DNA from: Nocardia puris
GTDB taxonomy: Bacteria; Actinomycetota; Actinomycetes; Mycobacteriales; Mycobacteriaceae
Direction: 5' to 3'
Assembly: GCF_003315035.1 (NCBI RefSeq)
Contig: NZ_QNRE01000024.1
Span: forward strand, 1 to 59,351
Length of the DNA: 59,351 bases
Shown here: one piece after another, positions 18,067 through 26,619 of the stretch
Layout: each line of letters begins with the position of its first letter
Numbering within the stretch: position 1 is the stretch's first letter
Made by a program: the position numbers and the translations under genes
Notes under the pieces: model-generated
The model's database searches: none
Told to the model about the DNA's origin: nothing
The model's input: only the letters and a program-made list of their open reading frames with translations

Positions 18067-20112
18067 TCAGGCCTCGGCCGTGAGCCGCCGTAGCGCCTTG
18101 ACCACGACCTCCGGATCGGCGGTCTCCCAGTACGGCGGCAAGGTGGCGCGCAGGTAACCGCCGTAGCGCGCGGTGGCCAGGCGCGAATCGAGGATCGCGA
18201 CCACGCCCCGGTCGTCCACGCTGCGCAACAGGCGGCCGGTGCCCTGCGCCAGCAGCAGCGCCGCGTGATTGGCGGCGACCGTGAGAAAGCCGTTGCCGCC
18301 CCGGGATTCGACCGCGCGCTGCCGCGCGGTGAGCAGGGGGTCGTCGGGGCGCGGGAACGGGATGCGGTCCAGGATCACCAGGCTCAGCGACGGGCCGGGC
18401 ACGTCCACGCCCTGCCACAGCGAGAGCGTGCCGAACAGCGAGGTCTCCGGATCGTCGGCGAACTTGCGCACCAGCGCGCCCGTCGAATCCTCGCCCTGGC
18501 ACAGGATCGGCGTGCGCACCCGGTCGCGCAGCAGGTCGGCGGCGGCGCGCGCGGCGCGCATGGACGAGAACAACCCGAGGGTGCGCCCGCCCGCGGCGTC
18601 GATGAGGCGCTCGATCTCGTCCACGTAGCTCGACGGCAACCCGTCGCGACCGGGCGGCGGCAGGTGTTCGGCGACGTAGAGGATGCCGGACTTGGCGTGG
18701 TCGAACGGCGAACCCACGTCCAGCGAGCTCCACCGCACCGTGCCCTCGTCCGAGGGTGCCTCGGCGCCGTTGGCGGTGGCCGGATCGACGCGGGCGCTCG
18801 ACTGCGCGGGCAGGCCCCAGGTGACGGCGAGCCCGTCGAACGAGCCGCCGATCTGGAGGGTGGCGGAGGTGAGCACGACCGTCGCGGTGCCGAACAGCCG
18901 TGCGCGCAGCAGCCCGCCCACCGAGAGCGGCGCCATCCGCAGGGTCTTGCGCGGCACGCCGCCGCGCGCGTCCTCGGCGGCCAGCCACAGCACGTCGCGC
19001 CGCGCCGCCGGATCGGCCTGCTCGAAGGCGGTGAGCGCGCGCACGGCGGTGTCGTGGATCTCGTCGATCGCGGCCACCGCCATGGTGCGGGCGGCCGCGG
19101 TGTCGGGATCGCCCTGGTTGGTGCTGCTGCCGGGTGGGGCCAGTTCGGTGCGCGCGTTCCACGCGGCGTCGCGCACCAGAGCCAGCACCTCGGCGACGCC
19201 GGAGGGCATGACATCCCAGCGGGCCGGCGGGAGGCCGTCGAGGAGTTCGTGCCACGCCTCGGCGGCGCCTTCGAGGCGGTCCACCTCGCGCTCGTCGATG
19301 AGTTTGGCGCAGCGGCGAGCCGCGGCGCTGATCGCGGGGGCGGCGAGATCGGCGGTGGCCACGCCGGTGACGCGGTCGACCAGTTCGTGCGCCTCGTCGA
19401 TCACCACCACGTCGTGCTCGGGCAGCACCTGGATGCCGCTGATGGCGTCGATGGCCAGCAGGGCGTGGTTGGTGACCACCACGTCGGCCTGCGCGGATTC
19501 GGTGCGCGCCTTCTCGGCGTAGCAGTCCTGGCCGAACGGGCAGCGGGACTTGCCGAGGCATTCCCGCGACGACACGCTCACCTGGCGCCACGCGCGGTCG
19601 CTCACGCCGGGGGCGAGTTCGTCGCGGTCGCCGGTCTCGGTGTCGGAGGCCCACTCGTTGAGCCGCTGCACCTCGCGTCCGAGCCGCGAGATGGCGAACG
19701 CGTCGAACAGTTCGGCTTCGGCGGGCTCGTCGGGGACGGCGCTGTTGATCTTGTTCAGGCACAGATAGTTGTTGCGCCCCTTGAGGATCGCGTACTTGGG
19801 CATCCGGCCCAGCGGCGTGGCCAGCGCTTCGGACAGGCGCGGCAGATCACGGTCGACCAGCTGGCGTTGCAGGGCGATGGTGGCGGTGGAGACCACCACG
19901 GTGCGCCCGGTGCGCACCGCGTGCCGCAGGCTGGGCACCAGGTAGGCCAGCGACTTGCCGGTGCCGGTGCCCGCCTGGACGGCCAGGTGCTCCTTGGTGT
20001 CGATGGCGTGGTCGACGGCCGCGGCCATCGTCACCTGCCCGGTGCGCTCCTTGCCGCCGAGTGCGCGCACGGCGGTGGCCAGCAGGTCGGAGACGGGCGG
20101 CAGTTCGGGCAC
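18067..20112 (-). CDS. dinG: DinG-family Fe-S ATP-dependent DNA helicase
   Basis: 681-aa superfamily 2 (XPD-like) 5'-3' helicase in DNA repair. Seen: Walker A AGTGTGKSLAYLVP near residue 43, candidate Fe-S cluster cysteines (NYLCLNK, RECLGKSRCPFGQDCY), DEAH box VIDEAHELVDR, and C-terminal helicase motifs LWQGVDVPG and AQGTGRLLRS (Q/R-rich motif VI). Corresponds to Rv1329c. The GTG start is 6 nt from a TAGGCT -10, hence probably leaderless. Upstream on the same strand is pncA, 39 bp away. Confidence 0.94.
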   Translation of the reverse strand: MPELPPVSDLLATAVRALGGKERTGQVTMAAAVDHAIDTKEHLAVQAGTGTGKSLAYLVPSLRHAVRTGRTVVVSTATIALQRQLVDRDLPRLSEALATPLGRMPKYAILKGRNNYLCLNKINSAVPDEPAEAELFDAFAISRLGREVQRLNEWASDTETGDRDELAPGVSDRAWRQVSVSSRECLGKSRCPFGQDCYAEKARTESAQADVVVTNHALLAIDAISGIQVLPEHDVVVIDEAHELVDRVTGVATADLAAPAISAAARRCAKLIDEREVDRLEGAAEAWHELLDGLPPARWDVMPSGVAEVLALVRDAAWNARTELAPPGSSTNQGDPDTAAARTMAVAAIDEIHDTAVRALTAFEQADPAARRDVLWLAAEDARGGVPRKTLRMAPLSVGGLLRARLFGTATVVLTSATLQIGGSFDGLAVTWGLPAQSSARVDPATANGAEAPSDEGTVRWSSLDVGSPFDHAKSGILYVAEHLPPPGRDGLPSSYVDEIERLIDAAGGRTLGLFSSMRAARAAADLLRDRVRTPILCQGEDSTGALVRKFADDPETSLFGTLSLWQGVDVPGPSLSLVILDRIPFPRPDDPLLTARQRAVESRGGNGFLTVAANHAALLLAQGTGRLLRSVDDRGVVAILDSRLATARYGGYLRATLPPYWETADPEVVVKALRRLTAEA

Positions 20113-20118
20113 GCGACG

Positions 20119-20124
20119 AGCCTA
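20119..20124 (-). promoter_or_regulatory. Predicted -10 element of dinG (leaderless)
   Basis: Minus-strand TAGGCT, 6 nt before the GTG at 20112. No ribosome-binding site is visible. Confidence 0.45.
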
Positions 20125-20151
20125 CTGCCCGCCACCGACACCGCGCGCCCG

Positions 20152-20721
20152 CTAGTTCTCGGACACCTCGCCGGTCAGTTCGACGCCCGCGGCGCGCAGC
20201 TCGTCGAGTGCCTTCGTCACCGTCGCGGGCGCGACGCCCGCGGTGAGGTCGAGCAGCACCCGGGTGTCGAAACCGGCGGCCTTGGCGTCGAGGGCGGTGG
20301 CGCGCACGCAGTGGTCGGTGGCGATGCCGACCACGTCGACGGCGTCGATGCCGCGGTCGCGCAGCCAGTGGGTGAGCGCGGTGCCGTCGCCGGCGGCGCC
20401 CTCGAAACCCGAATAGGCGGCGGCATATTCGCCCTTGGAGAAGATCTCCTGGACCGGCGCGGTGTCGAGGTTCGGGTGGAAGTCGGCGCCCGGCGTGCCG
20501 ACCCGGCAGTGCGGCGGCCAGCTGTCCACGAAGTCGGGCTCGTCGGAGAAGTGCGCGCCGGGGTCGATGTGGTGATCGCGGGTGGCGACGACGGCCGCGT
20601 AGTCGGCGCCGGCCGCGTACGCGCTGATGCGGCTCGCCACCGCCGCGCCGCCCGCGACGGCGAGCGAACCGCCCTCGCAGAAATCGTTCTGCACGTCGAC
20701 GATGATCAACGCCCGGCTCAT
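20152..20721 (-). CDS. pncA: Nicotinamidase (pyrazinamidase)
   Basis: Deamidates nicotinamide to nicotinate for NAD salvage and, in mycobacteria, activates pyrazinamide. 189 aa. All expected residues are present: catalytic triad D9, K96 and C138 (TDHCVRAT), and metal ligands D49, H51, H57, H71. Next to pncB, which uses its product. A GAAAGG sequence lies upstream of the ATG. In M. tuberculosis pncA is at a different locus, so the grouping with pncB is a local feature. Confidence 0.95.
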   Translation of the reverse strand: MSRALIIVDVQNDFCEGGSLAVAGGAAVASRISAYAAGADYAAVVATRDHHIDPGAHFSDEPDFVDSWPPHCRVGTPGADFHPNLDTAPVQEIFSKGEYAAAYSGFEGAAGDGTALTHWLRDRGIDAVDVVGIATDHCVRATALDAKAAGFDTRVLLDLTAGVAPATVTKALDELRAAGVELTGEVSEN

Positions 20722-20822
20722 CTCGTGGCACCTTTCCCGCGGCTGTAAACGCAGCCTACCGCCGCGGCCATAACCAGGTGCGGCGCCGGATCGCCCGGCC
20801 CGCGAGCAGCGAGGAGACGGAC

Positions 20823-21032
20823 ATGACCCCGATGACGAGACGACTGTGGGGGATCTTCGCGGGAGCGCTCGCGGGATTCGTCGCGGCCACGATCGGCCTG
20901 CGCCTGGCCGGCGGCGACGCGTTCGCCGGCGCGGACCGGGTGTGGACCGCGGTGGGCGGCGCCGTGGCCGGCGTGGTGGCGGTGCTGGTCGTGCACCTGC
21001 TCACGGCGCGCCGGCGACGGGGGCCCGAATGA
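20823..21032 (+). CDS. Small two-helix membrane protein
   Basis: 69 aa: MTPMTRRLWGIFAGALAGFV begins a first transmembrane helix (about residues 8-28) and a second spans about 39-60, ending in an Arg-rich tail. The GAGGAGAC ribosome-binding site ends a few bases before the ATG. No family recognised. Its stop is 1 bp from the convergent pncB stop. Confidence 0.65.
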   Translation: MTPMTRRLWGIFAGALAGFVAATIGLRLAGGDAFAGADRVWTAVGGAVAGVVAVLVVHLLTARRRRGPE

Positions 21033-21033
21033 C

Positions 21034-22347
21034 TCAGTTCAGGAAGGTCGTCGGGATCGCCGGTTCCCCGGCGGAGAGTTTGAGACCCTCCCACGGCAGG
21101 CTGACGAGTCCGCGCGCGACCAGCGCCCGGCCGTCGGCCAGCGTGGGCGCCTCGTCGGCCACCTTGCCCTCGCGCACCAGCGGCACCGCCAGCTCGCGCG
21201 CCTGGAATCCGTTCGTGGCCGGGGCCGCGCCCGCGGCTGGGTACACGATCTCCTCCACCACGGTGCCGGTATCGCGGGCCAGACGCACGGCGCGCTTGGC
21301 GCCGCCGCGCGACTCCTTGTGGCTGCTGCGCTTGGCCACCGGCCTGCCGTCCACCTCGACCAGCTTGTAGACCATGCCCGCCGTCGGCGCGCCCGAACCG
21401 GTCACCAGCGAGGTGCCCACGCCGTACACGTCGACCGGTTCGGCGCGCAGCGCGGCGATGGCGTACTCGTCCAGATCGCCCGAGACGACGATGCGGGTCT
21501 TCGTCGCGCCCAGCCCGTCGAGCTGGTCGCGCACCTGCCGGGCCAGCACGCCGAGATCGCCGGAATCGATGCGCACGCCGCCGAGTTCGGGGCCGGCCAC
21601 CGCGATCGCCGTCGCGACGCCCTCGGTGATGTCGAAGGTGTCCACCAGCAGGGTGGTGCCGATGCCGAGCGTCTCGACCTGGCTGCGGAACGCGCCCGCC
21701 TCGTCGGAGCCGTGCGCGCCGCTGTGCAGCAGGGTGAACGCGTGCGCGCTGGTGCCCGCGCCCGGAACCCCGTAGCGGCGCACCGCTTCCAGATTCGAGG
21801 TGGCGTCGAAACCGGCCAGGTACGCCGCGCGCGCCGACGAGGGCGCGGCCAGCTCGTGGGTGCGCCGCGACCCCATCTCGATCATCCGCCGCCCGCCCGC
21901 GGCGCTCACCATGCGGGCCGCGGCGGAGGCGATCGCGCTGTCGTGGTTGAGGATCGACAGGATCAGCGTCTCCAGCACGACGCATTCGGCGAAGGTGCCG
22001 CGCACCGACAGGATCGGGGAGCCGGGGAAGTACAGCTCGCCCTCGGCGTATCCGTCGATGTCGCCGCCGAATCGATACTCGCGCAACCACGTCAGCGTGC
22101 GCTCGTCCAGGAAGCCGGCCACCGTGGCCAGTTCGCGCTCGCCGAACCGGAACTCGCCCAGGGCCTCGAGCAACCGCCCGGTACCGGCGACGACGCCGTA
22201 GCGGCGACCGTTGGGCAATCGGCGGGCGAACACCTCGAAGACGCAGGGCCGGTGCGCCGAACCGTCGGCCAGCGCGGCCGAGAGCATGGTCAGTTCGTAC
22301 TGGTCGGTCAGCAGCGCCGTACTGGCCCGGCCGTCGCGGTCGTTCAC
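21034..22347 (-). CDS. pncB: Nicotinate phosphoribosyltransferase
   Basis: Forms nicotinate mononucleotide from nicotinate, PRPP and ATP in the Preiss-Handler NAD pathway. 437 aa from GTG 22347. Seen: LLTDQYELTMLSAALADG at the N-terminus, the FPGSPILSVRG region, RMIEMGSRRTHE (catalytic His/Arg region), GVRIDSGDLGVLARQVRD and VYGVGTSLVTGSG (phosphate-binding). Corresponds to Rv1330c. GTG 22347 is favoured because TACAGT ends 7 nt upstream; the next in-frame GTG at 22356 overlaps that hexamer. Confidence 0.95.
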   Translation of the reverse strand: MNDRDGRASTALLTDQYELTMLSAALADGSAHRPCVFEVFARRLPNGRRYGVVAGTGRLLEALGEFRFGERELATVAGFLDERTLTWLREYRFGGDIDGYAEGELYFPGSPILSVRGTFAECVVLETLILSILNHDSAIASAAARMVSAAGGRRMIEMGSRRTHELAAPSSARAAYLAGFDATSNLEAVRRYGVPGAGTSAHAFTLLHSGAHGSDEAGAFRSQVETLGIGTTLLVDTFDITEGVATAIAVAGPELGGVRIDSGDLGVLARQVRDQLDGLGATKTRIVVSGDLDEYAIAALRAEPVDVYGVGTSLVTGSGAPTAGMVYKLVEVDGRPVAKRSSHKESRGGAKRAVRLARDTGTVVEEIVYPAAGAAPATNGFQARELAVPLVREGKVADEAPTLADGRALVARGLVSLPWEGLKLSAGEPAIPTTFLN

Positions 22348-22354
22348 ACCGGTC

Positions 22355-22360
22355 ACTGTA
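22355..22360 (-). promoter_or_regulatory. Predicted -10 element of pncB (leaderless)
   Basis: Minus-strand TACAGT, 7 nt before GTG 22347. Confidence 0.45.
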
Positions 22361-22395
22361 GCCAGAAACGCATCGGACCTGCTCGCGCGCGGGTG

Positions 22396-22423
22396 TTGTG
22401 TATCCGGAGTCGAGTCGTACCCT
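22396..22423 (+). promoter_or_regulatory. Promoter of clpS (leaderless)
   Basis: -35 TTGTGT (22396-22401), 16-bp spacer, -10 TACCCT (22418-22423), then 7 nt to the ATG at 22431. Confidence 0.55.
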
Positions 22424-22430
22424 TGACGTT

Positions 22431-22751
22431 ATGAGCTTGTGCGAAACGAACGCGATGCCGTCGGCGGCACAGGCCACTCCGGAGGCGGTCGAGCACACCG
22501 AGATCCTGGAGGCGGAGGACCGTCCGTGGGTGACCGTGGTGTGGGACGATCCGGTCAACCTCATGCACTATGTGACCTACATCTTCCAGAAGCTGTTCGG
22601 CTACAGCAAAGCCAAGGCGACCGAGTTGATGTTGCAGGTGCACAACGAGGGCAAGGCCGTCGTGTCGTCCGGCTCGCGCGACAAGATGGAGCACGATGTC
22701 CGCCGACTGCACGCCGCCGGATTGTGGGCGACCATGCAACGGGATGACTGA
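22431..22751 (+). CDS. clpS: ATP-dependent Clp protease adaptor ClpS
   Basis: N-recognin that delivers N-degron substrates to the ClpC/ClpP protease. 106 aa. Seen: the core PWVTVVWDDPVNLMHYVTYIFQKLFGYSKAKATELMLQVHNEGKAVV motif set (D-D-P-V-N loop and MLQVHNEG helix), ending with an AGLWATM-like C-terminus. The first about 25 residues are variable; ATG 22431 fits the promoter, ATG 22455 is the alternative. Corresponds to the Rv1331 position. Confidence 0.94.
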   Translation: MSLCETNAMPSAAQATPEAVEHTEILEAEDRPWVTVVWDDPVNLMHYVTYIFQKLFGYSKAKATELMLQVHNEGKAVVSSGSRDKMEHDVRRLHAAGLWATMQRDD

Positions 22752-22774
22752 TCGCGGCGACTACCCTGGCGCTC

Positions 22775-22804
22775 GTGCGTAATCGGAGTGGGCGTCTTGC
22801 GTAA
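22775..22804 (+). CDS. Possible leaderless mini-ORF (9 codons) overlapping the DUF2017 start
   Basis: TACCCT (22762-22767) is followed by 7 nt and a GTG that opens VRNRSGRLA and stops at TAA 22802-22804, eight bases inside the downstream gene. If transcription starts at that GTG, the mini-ORF would be translated first and could couple to the TTG start. No conservation information is available. Confidence 0.3.
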   Translation: MRNRSGRLA

Positions 22805-23366
22805 GTGGAGCCGGAAGAACTCGCTGAGCGGTCCCAAGTTGCGGACCGAGATGGACGCGAGGGAAGCGAGCGTGCTCCGCTCGCTGGTGGGCGCCGTGTC
22901 CGGCTTGCTCACCGAGCGGGCCGAGTCGGCCCCGGAGGACGAACTCGCGGCACTCACCGGCTTGCGGACCGGGAACACCGAGGCGCCGGAGGACCCCAGA
23001 TTGCGGCGGCTGCTGCCCGACTTCCACCGCGCCGAGCCCGGTTCCCCCGATGCCGAGCGAGCCGGCCTCAACAGCGCGCTGCGCGGTCTGCACGAGCCGG
23101 AGATCATCGACGCGAAACTGGCCGCCGGGTCGGTGGTGCTGAACACCGTGCCCGCCGACGGCGGCAAGGTCGTCCTCACGCCCGAGCAGGCCGACGCCTG
23201 GCTCACCGCGCTCACCGACGTGCGGCTGGCGCTCGGCGCGGTGCTGGGGATCGACGCCGAGACGCCCGACCACCTCGAACCCGACGATCCGCGCGGCCCG
23301 CATCTGGACGTGTACCACTGGCTCACCTGGATGCAGGACAGCCTGTTGCAGGCGCTCGCGCCCTGA
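22797..23366 (+). CDS. DUF2017-family protein
   Basis: 189 aa from TTG 22797, conserved next to clpS in actinobacteria (Rv1332 position); sometimes labelled a transcriptional regulator without evidence visible here. Seen: REASVLRSLVGAVSGLLTER, DPRLRRLLPDFHR and the C-terminal VYHWLTWMQDSLL. GGAG (22785-22788) with an 8-nt spacer supports TTG 22797; GTG 22788 is in frame. A nine-codon leaderless mini-ORF overlaps this start. Confidence 0.88.
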   Translation: MRKWSRKNSLSGPKLRTEMDAREASVLRSLVGAVSGLLTERAESAPEDELAALTGLRTGNTEAPEDPRLRRLLPDFHRAEPGSPDAERAGLNSALRGLHEPEIIDAKLAAGSVVLNTVPADGGKVVLTPEQADAWLTALTDVRLALGAVLGIDAETPDHLEPDDPRGPHLDVYHWLTWMQDSLLQALAP

Positions 23367-23522
23367 CGCGAGCGGGGCGGGTGCCCACCCCGCCGCAACG
23401 GTGGGCAGTGCGATCGCCGGGCACGCCAGCAGCGTCTTTCGGACACCGCCTTGATCGGCGTATCCCGATCCGGCCGCGCATCGGGCGCACAATGGGCGGC
23501 AGTCGATGCAGAGGAGACTCCC

Positions 23523-24581
23523 ATGAAGGCGGTGCCCGGTCCGCGTGACGCGCTCACCGATGTGGCGGGCCTGCTCGTCGGACACCATCACGCGCTCGAC
23601 GAGTACGCCACGCTCGGCTCGGGCGCGGCCACCGGCTGCACCGTGGTGCGCGCGCCCGGCGGCGTGACGGCGGCGGTCGACGTGCGCGGCGGCGGCCCCG
23701 GCACCCGCGAGACCGACCTGCTCGATCCCGGCAACGCCGTGCGCCAACTCAACGCGATCCTGCTCACCGGCGGCAGCGCGTACGGGCTCGCCGCGGCCGA
23801 CGGCGTGATGCGCTGGCTGGAGGAGCACGGCGAGGGCATCCCGATGGACCCGGCCGACCCGAGTCGGGTGGTGCCGATCGTGCCGGGCGCGGTGATCTTC
23901 GATCTTCCGGTGGGGGACTGGCACATTCGGCCCACCGCCGATTTCGGCTTCCTCGCCGCCGAGGCTGCGGCCGAGGAGTTCGCGCGCGGCTCGGTCGGCG
24001 CCGGTGTGGGCGCGCGGGCGGGCTCGGTCAAGGGCGGTGTGGGGACCGCGAGCGTGGTGCTCGGGCCGGGGCCCGCCGAGGGGGTGACGGTCGCGGCGCT
24101 GGTGGTGGCGAATCCGGTGGGGTCGGTGTTCGACCCCCGTACCGGGTTGCCGTGGGCGATCGGCACCGATGGTCCGGAACGGGTCGGGTTGCGCACGCCC
24201 ACCGCCGAGGAACTCGCGCGGGCGAACGCCCTTCCGGTGAAGGGGACCGTGCTCAATACGACGATCGGCGTGGTCGCGACCGACGCTCCGCTGGACCCGA
24301 TGGGCTGCCGGCGTATGGCTATCACCGCTCACGACGGGCTCGGTCGGGCGATACGTCCGGCCCACTCGCCCCTCGACGGCGACACACTGTTCGCCCTCGC
24401 GACGGGTCGCGCGTCCATTCCGGACTTCCCGCTGCCCCCGGCGTTCCCCAAAGACCTGCTGGCGCTCGACACCATCTGCACGGCCGCCGCCCTGTGCGTC
24501 GAGCGGGCAGTGCTGGACGCCGTTCTCACCGCCACCCCCGTCGCGGACATCCCCAGCTACAGCTCCCTTTTCCCACGCTGA
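23523..24581 (+). CDS. P1-family (DmpA/BapA-type) peptidase
   Basis: 352 aa, Rv1333 position. Self-processing Ntn-type aminopeptidase/beta-peptidase family. Seen: DVAGLLVGHHH, GCTVVRAPGGVTAAVDVRGGGPGTRE, NAILLTGGSAYGLAAADGVMRWLEE, and GSVKGGVGTASVVL; the conserved nucleophile region NTTIGVVATDA lies at about residue 247, where cleavage into two chains is expected. AGAGGAG precedes the ATG. Physiological substrate unknown. Confidence 0.9.
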   Translation: MKAVPGPRDALTDVAGLLVGHHHALDEYATLGSGAATGCTVVRAPGGVTAAVDVRGGGPGTRETDLLDPGNAVRQLNAILLTGGSAYGLAAADGVMRWLEEHGEGIPMDPADPSRVVPIVPGAVIFDLPVGDWHIRPTADFGFLAAEAAAEEFARGSVGAGVGARAGSVKGGVGTASVVLGPGPAEGVTVAALVVANPVGSVFDPRTGLPWAIGTDGPERVGLRTPTAEELARANALPVKGTVLNTTIGVVATDAPLDPMGCRRMAITAHDGLGRAIRPAHSPLDGDTLFALATGRASIPDFPLPPAFPKDLLALDTICTAAALCVERAVLDAVLTATPVADIPSYSSLFPR

Positions 24582-24582
24582 C

Positions 24583-24616
24583 GATCGCCGCCGTCGAACC
24601 AATCGATCGCGGCGAT
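24583..24616 (+). terminator. Hairpin terminator after the P1 peptidase gene
   Basis: Perfect 9-bp arms GATCGCCGC (24583-24591) and GCGGCGATC (24608-24616), starting right after the stop codon. The remaining gap to 24829 contains a TATTCT -10-like element at 24759 and a possible short upstream ORF. Confidence 0.65.
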
Positions 24617-24829
24617 CCGCGACCGTCGCCCGGCAGCCGGTGCCCACTCCGACCGCCGGTTCGCGTCGGCGTGCGCGCGACCGCCGCCCCGCCCCTCGAT
24701 CTCCGCGCGAAAATCGGCGCCCGCGGGACCGGTGCGGAACCCGAGGGGAACAGCCGCATATTCTGATGCGTTGTGGACTGAGGCCGGTCGCGCGGACGAC
24801 CAGGCGGGAACCGCGGAAAGGTTTGACTG

Positions 24830-25252
24830 GTGCTGGTGATCAAGGCCGACCTGGTGGACGCGATGGTGGCGCACGCCCGCGCCGACCACCCGGACGAGGC
24901 GTGCGGCGTCCTCGCGGGCCCGGAGGGTTCGGACCGGCCCGAGCGGTTCATCGCCATGATCAACGCCGAGCGCTCGCCCACCTTCTACCGTTTCGACTCC
25001 GGCGAACAGCTGAAGGTCTGGCGCGAGATGGACGCCGCCGACGAGGAACCCGTGGTGATCTACCACTCCCACACGGCCACCGAGGCGTACCCGAGCCGCA
25101 CCGACATCTCGTTCGCGTCCGAGCCGAACGCCCACTACGTGCTGATCTCCACCCGCGATCCCGAGCGGCACGAGCTGCGCAGCTACCGCATCGTCGACGG
25201 CGAGGTCACCGAGGAACCGGTGCGCGTCGTCGACGCCTACGAGAACGCCTGA
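24830..25252 (+). CDS. mec: JAMM/MPN+ metallopeptidase acting on CysO (Mec)
   Basis: 140 aa. In M. tuberculosis Mec releases cysteine from the CysO-cysteine conjugate. The JAMM zinc motif is intact: Glu from the N-terminal helix region (HPDEACGVLAG) plus HSHTATEAYPSRTD. First gene of the mec-cysO-cysM operon (Rv1334-Rv1336 equivalents); GTG start with GGAAAGG 9 nt upstream. Because the CysO here carries five residues after its Gly-Gly, this enzyme may also process CysO itself (inference). Confidence 0.93.
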   Translation: MLVIKADLVDAMVAHARADHPDEACGVLAGPEGSDRPERFIAMINAERSPTFYRFDSGEQLKVWREMDAADEEPVVIYHSHTATEAYPSRTDISFASEPNAHYVLISTRDPERHELRSYRIVDGEVTEEPVRVVDAYENA

Positions 25253-25285
25253 GCCACCCGGCCCACGACGAAAACAGGAGTATCC

Positions 25286-25573
25286 ATGTCGGTCACCGTG
25301 TCCATCCCCACCATCATGCGCGGCCTAACCGGGGGCGAGAAGCGCGTGCAGGCCGACGGCGCCACGCTGTCGGCGCTCATCGCCGATCTCGACGCCAACC
25401 ACCCCGGCCTGGCCGAGCGGCTGCTCAAGGACGGCAAGCTGAACCGCTTCGTCAACATCTACGTCGACGACGAGGACGTCCGGTTCTCCGGCGGGCTCGA
25501 GGCCGAGGTGCCCGAGGGCGCGAGCGTGACCATCCTGCCCGCCGTCGCGGGCGGCTCCGTCGACGCGCGCTGA
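25286..25573 (+). CDS. cysO: Sulfur-carrier protein CysO with C-terminal extension
   Basis: 95-aa MoaD/ThiS-type ubiquitin fold (MSVTVSIPTIMRGLTGGEKRV, FVNIYVDDEDVRF). The active C-terminus of this family is Gly-Gly, used as thiocarboxylate to donate sulfide to CysM. Here ILPAVAGG (ending at residue 90) is followed by SVDAR, whereas I recall the M. tuberculosis protein ending at GG. The carrier therefore needs trimming before adenylation, unless the annotated reading is wrong. An AGGAG sequence precedes the ATG; 33 bp after mec. Confidence 0.93.
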   Translation: MSVTVSIPTIMRGLTGGEKRVQADGATLSALIADLDANHPGLAERLLKDGKLNRFVNIYVDDEDVRFSGGLEAEVPEGASVTILPAVAGGSVDAR

Positions 25574-25577
25574 GCCT

Positions 25578-26540
25578 GTGGCACGCTACGAATCGCTCAT
25601 CGCCACCCTCGGCGACACCCCCCTGGTGGGGCTGCGCACGCTCTCGCCCAAGTGGGACGGCGACGACCACGTCCGCCTGTGGGCCAAGCTCGAAGACCGC
25701 AACCCCACCGGGTCGATCAAGGACCGGCCCGCGCTGCGGATGATCGAGCAGGCCGAGGCCGACGGGTTGCTCACCCCCGGCTGCACCATCCTCGAGCCCA
25801 CCAGCGGCAACACCGGCATCTCGCTGGCCATGGCCGCCAAGCTCAAGGGCTACCGGCTGGTGTGCGTGATGCCGGAGAACACCTCGGTGGAGCGGCGTCA
25901 GCTGCTCACCATGTTCGGCGCCGAGATCATCGACTCGCCCGCCGCGGGCGGCTCCAACCAGGCCGTCGCGCGGGCCAAGGAGATCGCCGCCGAGCACCCC
26001 GACTGGGTGATGCTGTACCAGTACGGCAACCCTGCCAACGCCCTGGCCCACTACGAGACCACCGGTCCGGAACTGCTGGCCGACCTGCCCGAGATCACGC
26101 ATTTCGTGGCGGGCCTCGGCACCACCGGCACGCTCATGGGCACCGGGCGCTACCTGCGCGAGAAGGTGCCCTCGATCGAGATCGTCGCCGCCGAACCCCG
26201 CTACGGCGAACTGGTGTACGGCCTGCGCAATATCGACGAGGGCTTCATCCCCGAGCTCTACGACGAGTCCGTGCTCACCACCCGGTTCTCGGTGGGCCCC
26301 TACGACGCGGTGCGCCGCACCCGCGAGCTGGTGCTCGAGGAGGGCATCTTCGCGGGCATCTCCACCGGCGCCATCCTGCACGCCGCGCTCGGCGTGGCGC
26401 GCAAGGCGCTGAAGGCGGGCACCCGCGCCGACATCGCGTTCGTGGTGGCCGACGGCGGCTGGAAGTACCTGTCCACCGGGGCCTACGACGGCACGCTGGA
26501 AGAGGCCGAGGAGAAGCTCGACGGCCAGCTCTGGGCCTGA
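25578..26540 (+). CDS. cysM: CysO-dependent O-phosphoserine sulfhydrylase
   Basis: PLP enzyme making cysteine on CysO from O-phosphoserine; relevant under oxidative stress because it avoids the acetylserine route. 320 aa. Seen: PLP lysine K48 in PTGSIKDRP, phosphate loop GTTGTLMGTG, asparagine loop TSGNTG, and R217 in ELVYGLRN, matching the arginine that sets O-phosphoserine specificity in the mycobacterial enzyme. GTG start 4 bp after the cysO stop: one operon. Confidence 0.95.
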   Translation: MARYESLIATLGDTPLVGLRTLSPKWDGDDHVRLWAKLEDRNPTGSIKDRPALRMIEQAEADGLLTPGCTILEPTSGNTGISLAMAAKLKGYRLVCVMPENTSVERRQLLTMFGAEIIDSPAAGGSNQAVARAKEIAAEHPDWVMLYQYGNPANALAHYETTGPELLADLPEITHFVAGLGTTGTLMGTGRYLREKVPSIEIVAAEPRYGELVYGLRNIDEGFIPELYDESVLTTRFSVGPYDAVRRTRELVLEEGIFAGISTGAILHAALGVARKALKAGTRADIAFVVADGGWKYLSTGAYDGTLEEAEEKLDGQLWA

Positions 26541-26619
26541 CCGGCCGCGGTTTCGGTACCCTCGGAAGGGACGTTCGCGCGCCGCGGCGGTCCCGGGCCC
26601 GCGCGGCTAGGAGGCAGCC

